Of a stretch of 9,990 nucleotides of DNA, positions 6,654 through 9,990 are shown piece after piece (positions within the stretch are counted from its first letter, which is position 1; every line of letters starts with the position of its first letter). Source of the stretch: Actinomycetota bacterium (GTDB taxonomy: Bacteria; Actinomycetota; Acidimicrobiia; Acidimicrobiales; Poriferisodaliceae); NCBI GenBank assembly GCA_002731665.1, contig PCCJ01000093.1:1-9990 (forward strand), written 5' to 3'. Both the position numbers and the translations under genes were made by a program. The notes under the pieces are model-generated. The model searched no databases. It was not told the DNA's origin and was given only the letters and a program-made list of their open reading frames with translations.

Positions 6654-8831
6654 TTACCGAGTTTGTAACTGAACCAATAGTTCTCCAGCAGCCTCGGAGA
6701 TAACTGTTCCTGGTGGGAATATGGCTGATGCCCCTGCTTCTCTGAGCGCCTCGAAGTCTTGCTCTGGAATCACTCCGCCTACGACGATCATGATGTCACC
6801 TCTCCCTTGTTCAGCAAGAGCATTGCGCAAAGCAGGAATCAAAGTTAAGTGACCTGCCGCTAGTGACGAAGCACCGACAATGTGTACATCATTTTCTACT
6901 GCTTGTCGGGCTGCTTCTTCTGGGGTAGAAAACAACGGGCCAATGTCTACATCGAAGCCTAGGTCAGCAAAGGCTGTTGCGATAACTTTTTGGCCTCGGT
7001 CATGTCCATCTTGTCCCATTTTCGCTATAAGTATTCGTGGCCGACGGCCTTCTTCAGAGGCAAAAGCATCAACTTTATCCATGACTTTTTTCATGCCTTC
7101 GCTTTGCTCACCCACCTCAGTACTGTATACCCCGGAAATCGATCTAATCTCAGCGGTATGGCGGCCATAGGCTATTTCTAGCGCAAGGCTAATTTCACCC
7201 ACAGTTGCTTTTGCCCTAGCGGCATTAATTGCAAGATCAAGAAGGTTCCCAGTTTCATTTTTGGCTGCCTCGGTCAGCGCTTCTAAAGCACTTGTCACTT
7301 CCGATTGAGTGCGTTCGTTCTTTAATCTTTCTAGTTTCGCAAGTTGAGCAGTTCGAACTTCAGCATTATCAATTCTTAATACGTCTACTTTGTCTTCTAC
7401 ATCTAATTGATATTTGTTTATGCCAACCACTACCTGCTGTCCTGAATCAATGCGCGCTTGCGTTCTCGCAGCTGCTTCTTCAATGCGCATTTTGGGAATT
7501 CCAGCCTCTATGGCCTTAGCCATACCGCCCATATTCTCAACTTCTTGAATATGGCTCCATGCTTTGCTTGCTAAATCCTGGGTAAGGCTTTCTATAAAGT
7601 AGCTACCACCCCAAGGATCAATTGTTCTTGTAGTTCCAGATTCTTGTTGTAAAAACAATTGTGTGTTTCGTGCTATTCGAGCACTAAAGTCAGTCGGCAG
7701 AGCCAACGCTTCATCAAATGCGTTGGTATGAAGACTTTGAGTGTGACCTTGAGTCGCTGCCATGGCTTCTACACAAGTTCTAACAACATTGTTGTATACG
7801 TCTTGCGCTGTCAAACTCCAGCCAGAAGTCTGAGTATGTGTGCGTAACGACATTGATTTCTCGTTCTGGGGATTGAAGTTACTAACTAATCGAGCCCACA
7901 AGATCCTGGCAGCCCGTAGCTTCGCAACTTCCATAAAAAAATTCATTCCGGTTGCCCAGAAAAAGCTCAAGCGTGGCGCAAAGTCGTCTATACCAAGCCC
8001 GGCTTCTTGTCCGGTGCGAAGATACTCAAGGCCATCAGCAAGGGTATACCCCAGTTCGAGGTCGGCAGTCGCTCCGGCTTCTTGCATATGGTAACCAGAA
8101 ATTGAAATTGAATTGAAACGAGGCATGTACCGACTGGTAAAGTCAAAAATATCACCGATAATGCGCATCGATGGTTGAGGCGGATAGATGTAGGTGTTTC
8201 GCACCATGAATTCCTTCAGAACATCATTTTGGATCGTTCCAGCCAGTTTCTCAGGAGCTACACCCTGTTCTTCAGCCGCCACGACGTACAAAGCGAGGAT
8301 GGGCAGAACTGCCCCATTCATAGTCATCGAGACACTCATCTGATCGAGAGGTATCCCGTCGAACAAGGTACGCATGTCGTATATCGAGTCAATAGCAACA
8401 CCAGCCATACCGACATCTCCTGTAACGCGCTCGTGGTCTGAGTCGTAGCCACGGTGAGTGGGGAGATCGAAGGCAACGGAAAGGCCTTTTTGTCCAGCAG
8501 CAAGGTTGCGTCGGTAGAAAGCATTTGAATCTTCGGCAGTAGAAAAACCTGCATACTGACGGATAGTCCATGGCTGGTTCGTGTACATAGTGGGATATGG
8601 TCCGCGTAGATAAGGAGCGAAACCTGGATAACTATGCCTGTCGCCGCTATCGCCTAAATCTTCAGATGTGTAGAGTGATTTAATACTTATTCCTTCTGGA
8701 GTTTCTCGAGAAAAGTTATCTAGATCGGTTGTTCCTTCTTGGGTGCCGTCGCTGCCGGCGACTTCAGAATCAAATGTGGGTATTTGGTCTAGTTCCAGAG
8801 GCATTCGAGAAAAATCGGGGATTTTATTCAT
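6654..8831 (-). CDS. mutB: Methylmalonyl-CoA mutase, large (catalytic) subunit
   Basis: This adenosylcobalamin enzyme interconverts (R)-methylmalonyl-CoA and succinyl-CoA, the last step of propionyl-CoA catabolism via methylmalonyl-CoA. The 725 residues match the usual length. The N-terminal TIM barrel shows [20 protein letters not shown] (81-100), with Y83 corresponding to the substrate-site tyrosine of methylmalonyl-CoA mutases, R211 (MVRNTY) as the likely carboxylate-binding arginine, and the catalytic GYHMQEAG (246-253) with Y247/H248. A linker leads to the C-terminal B12-binding domain with DGHDRG (608-613; H610 is the lower axial cobalt ligand), GASSLAAGH (653-661) and GGVIP (685-689). 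The Tyr/Arg pair argues for methylmalonyl-CoA and against isobutyryl-CoA mutase. The ATG overlaps the mutA stop in ATGA, indicating translational coupling with the partner subunit. A methylmalonyl-CoA epimerase gene is not in the window. Confidence 0.97.
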   Translation of the reverse strand: MNKIPDFSRMPLELDQIPTFDSEVAGSDGTQEGTTDLDNFSRETPEGISIKSLYTSEDLGDSGDRHSYPGFAPYLRGPYPTMYTNQPWTIRQYAGFSTAEDSNAFYRRNLAAGQKGLSVAFDLPTHRGYDSDHERVTGDVGMAGVAIDSIYDMRTLFDGIPLDQMSVSMTMNGAVLPILALYVVAAEEQGVAPEKLAGTIQNDVLKEFMVRNTYIYPPQPSMRIIGDIFDFTSRYMPRFNSISISGYHMQEAGATADLELGYTLADGLEYLRTGQEAGLGIDDFAPRLSFFWATGMNFFMEVAKLRAARILWARLVSNFNPQNEKSMSLRTHTQTSGWSLTAQDVYNNVVRTCVEAMAATQGHTQSLHTNAFDEALALPTDFSARIARNTQLFLQQESGTTRTIDPWGGSYFIESLTQDLASKAWSHIQEVENMGGMAKAIEAGIPKMRIEEAAARTQARIDSGQQVVVGINKYQLDVEDKVDVLRIDNAEVRTAQLAKLERLKNERTQSEVTSALEALTEAAKNETGNLLDLAINAARAKATVGEISLALEIAYGRHTAEIRSISGVYSTEVGEQSEGMKKVMDKVDAFASEEGRRPRILIAKMGQDGHDRGQKVIATAFADLGFDVDIGPLFSTPEEAARQAVENDVHIVGASSLAAGHLTLIPALRNALAEQGRGDIMIVVGGVIPEQDFEALREAGASAIFPPGTVISEAAGELLVQLQTR

Positions 8832-9990
8832 GATTTACTCGCTTTGTTCGTGAAAATTCTAAGAGTCGCCGATAGCAACTTTAGGGCGTCGCAGCCTATG
8901 AATATGAAATCATCTACCCCAGCGGCTTTCAAGTCATCAGCTTTGTCGCCTTGATGGCCGGCCAAATAAACTAACGAGGCGCCAGACTGTTTCAGCGCCG
9001 TGGCAGTCGATTCCGCTTCCTGCGCATAAATCGAGTCGGACGAACAGATGCAGGCGATTTGACAACCGGATGCGAGGAAGGCTTTGGCTGTCTCAGAAGC
9101 GTCAGAAAAACCACCATAGTTATCTACTCTGATGCCTCCAGCTTCGAACAGGTTTTTGGCAAAGGCGGAACGAGCGCCATAACTAGATAAGGCTCCGAGG
9201 TTGGCCAAAAAAATAGCTGGTTTCTGATCAGCCGTTTCCGCGACATCGCGAATGATTTCGAACGGTTCAGACCAGCGAACAGTCTGGTAGGGCGTTGTAG
9301 GGTTGAGTACCGTATCCAAATCTTCGAGCTGTCTTTTCTCCCATTTGCCGATCGGTGACTCGTTGACATCCGGGAACTCACTTACTCCCGTAATAGGTGC
9401 ACGGCGAGATGCGATTTCTGTCATCCGTTTCTGGCGTGTTGTTTGGAAAGCGTTTACTAAAATCCCTGAACCGAGAGCCGAGATGAGACCACCATTTTTT
9501 TCGATTAGTTGGAACTCTCTCCAGGACGCGATGCTTAAATTTTTGGTTAGGTCTTCGATGTACCAACTGCCGCCAGCAGGGTCCGTTACTAGTCCGGCTT
9601 TTGTTTCTTCTTGCAGAATTAGTTGAGTGTTGCGTGCTATTCGAAAGCCCAATTCTTCTGGATCTCTTATAGCAGCATCAAATGGTTGAACGGTTATTGC
9701 ATCTGCACCGCCAAGTGCTGCTCCAAAACATGCTGTGGTAGTTCTTAGCATGTTGACCCAGGGGTCTCTTTGACTCATCATTGTTGAGGCGGTGATCATA
9801 TGCACTCGCATAGGTATCTGATCTGCATTTAACCCACAGGCCTGAGTGATTCTAGCCCAACAAGTTCGAGCCGCTCTAAGCTTTGCGATGGTCATAAACT
9901 GGTCTGGCCCTGCAGAAAAAGTAAACTCTATTTTTTTGAGCGCTGCCATTAAATCGTTCTCTGTCTCAGATAATGCTCGAATCCACATCA
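8828..9990 (-). CDS. mutA: Methylmalonyl-CoA mutase, small subunit (5' end cut by window edge)
   Basis: The frame is open to the right edge; the first Met in view (9988) lies inside the barrel region and is not the true start. About 387 C-terminal residues are visible of a family usually near 620-640. Counting from that Met, [20 protein letters not shown] (27-46), RVHMITAS (61-68), [10 protein letters not shown] (101-110), [15 protein letters not shown] (114-128) and [10 protein letters not shown] (136-145) are classic MCM barrel motifs. The C-terminal B12-like domain lacks the cobalt-binding DxHxxG; the matching place reads [11 protein letters not shown] (263-273). This is the known state of the non-catalytic small subunit, which supports the mutB product in a heterodimer, so it is not decay. 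Its TGA overlaps the mutB ATG by 4 bp. Any promoter, including a possible cobalamin riboswitch, would lie outside the window. Confidence 0.95.
   Translation of the reverse strand, partial: MWIRALSETENDLMAALKKIEFTFSAGPDQFMTIAKLRAARTCWARITQACGLNADQIPMRVHMITASTMMSQRDPWVNMLRTTTACFGAALGGADAITVQPFDAAIRDPEELGFRIARNTQLILQEETKAGLVTDPAGGSWYIEDLTKNLSIASWREFQLIEKNGGLISALGSGILVNAFQTTRQKRMTEIASRRAPITGVSEFPDVNESPIGKWEKRQLEDLDTVLNPTTPYQTVRWSEPFEIIRDVAETADQKPAIFLANLGALSSYGARSAFAKNLFEAGGIRVDNYGGFSDASETAKAFLASGCQIACICSSDSIYAQEAESTATALKQSGASLVYLAGHQGDKADDLKAAGVDDFIFIGCDALKLLSATLRIFTNKASKS

Noticed and set aside
6880..8571. Several 60-96-residue open frames inside mutB on both strands
   Set aside because: All are antisense or alternate-frame shadows of the intact mutB gene; their products are Ser/Arg/Cys-rich low-quality sequences.
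6654..8831. Isobutyryl-CoA or ethylmalonyl-CoA mutase
   Set aside because: The TMY and MVRNTY contexts keep the Tyr and Arg used for the methylmalonyl carboxylate, and the gene is paired with a small mutA subunit, as expected for methylmalonyl-CoA mutase.
8828..9990. Decayed or pseudogene B12-binding domain because DxHxxG is missing
   Set aside because: Loss of the cobalt-binding motif is the normal state of methylmalonyl-CoA mutase small subunits; the reading frame is intact and coupled to mutB.

Overview
The window reads as ordinary core-metabolism chromosome from a bacterium of moderate GC content (roughly mid-40s percent by eye). It contains no mobile elements, RNA genes or CRISPR arrays that I can see. 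The gene set fits an aerobic heterotroph: an FAD/NAD(P)H ferredoxin reductase, an oxygen-dependent class I ribonucleotide reductase, and a two-subunit B12-dependent methylmalonyl-CoA mutase with its MeaB chaperone. Protein flavour and gene style (GTG starts, split MCM, small PH-like membrane protein) suggest an actinobacterial-type genome such as a free-living Acidimicrobiia-like lineage. That is an inference from resemblance only and is not proven here.

Layout. Positions 1-1096 (minus) hold a ferredoxin reductase whose 3' end lies beyond the left edge. A 271-bp divergent intergenic region (1097-1367) carries a strong sigma-70-like promoter for the nrd genes plus several palindromes and a direct repeat. 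nrdA (1368-3767) and nrdB (3822-4910) follow on the plus strand as an operon. They encode the R1 and R2 subunits of class Ia-type ribonucleotide reductase, and the full catalytic and radical-transfer residue set is visible. nrdB converges on meaB (4932-5918, minus) with a 21-bp gap. A 146-bp divergent gap precedes a small two-TM-helix protein of unknown function (6065-6619, plus), which converges on mutB. mutB (6654-8831) and mutA (8828-9990, start beyond the right edge) are minus-strand genes joined by a 4-bp ATGA overlap.

How they work together. NrdAB makes deoxyribonucleotides for DNA synthesis. MutA/MutB interconvert (R)-methylmalonyl-CoA and succinyl-CoA using adenosylcobalamin, linking propionyl-CoA catabolism to the TCA cycle. 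MeaB is the GTPase that protects and reloads the mutase. The mutA-mutB-meaB order is conserved on one strand but interrupted by the opposite-strand membrane-protein gene. I found no convincing previously undescribed system. The best follow-up targets are the structured nrd promoter/leader and the small membrane protein between mutB and meaB.
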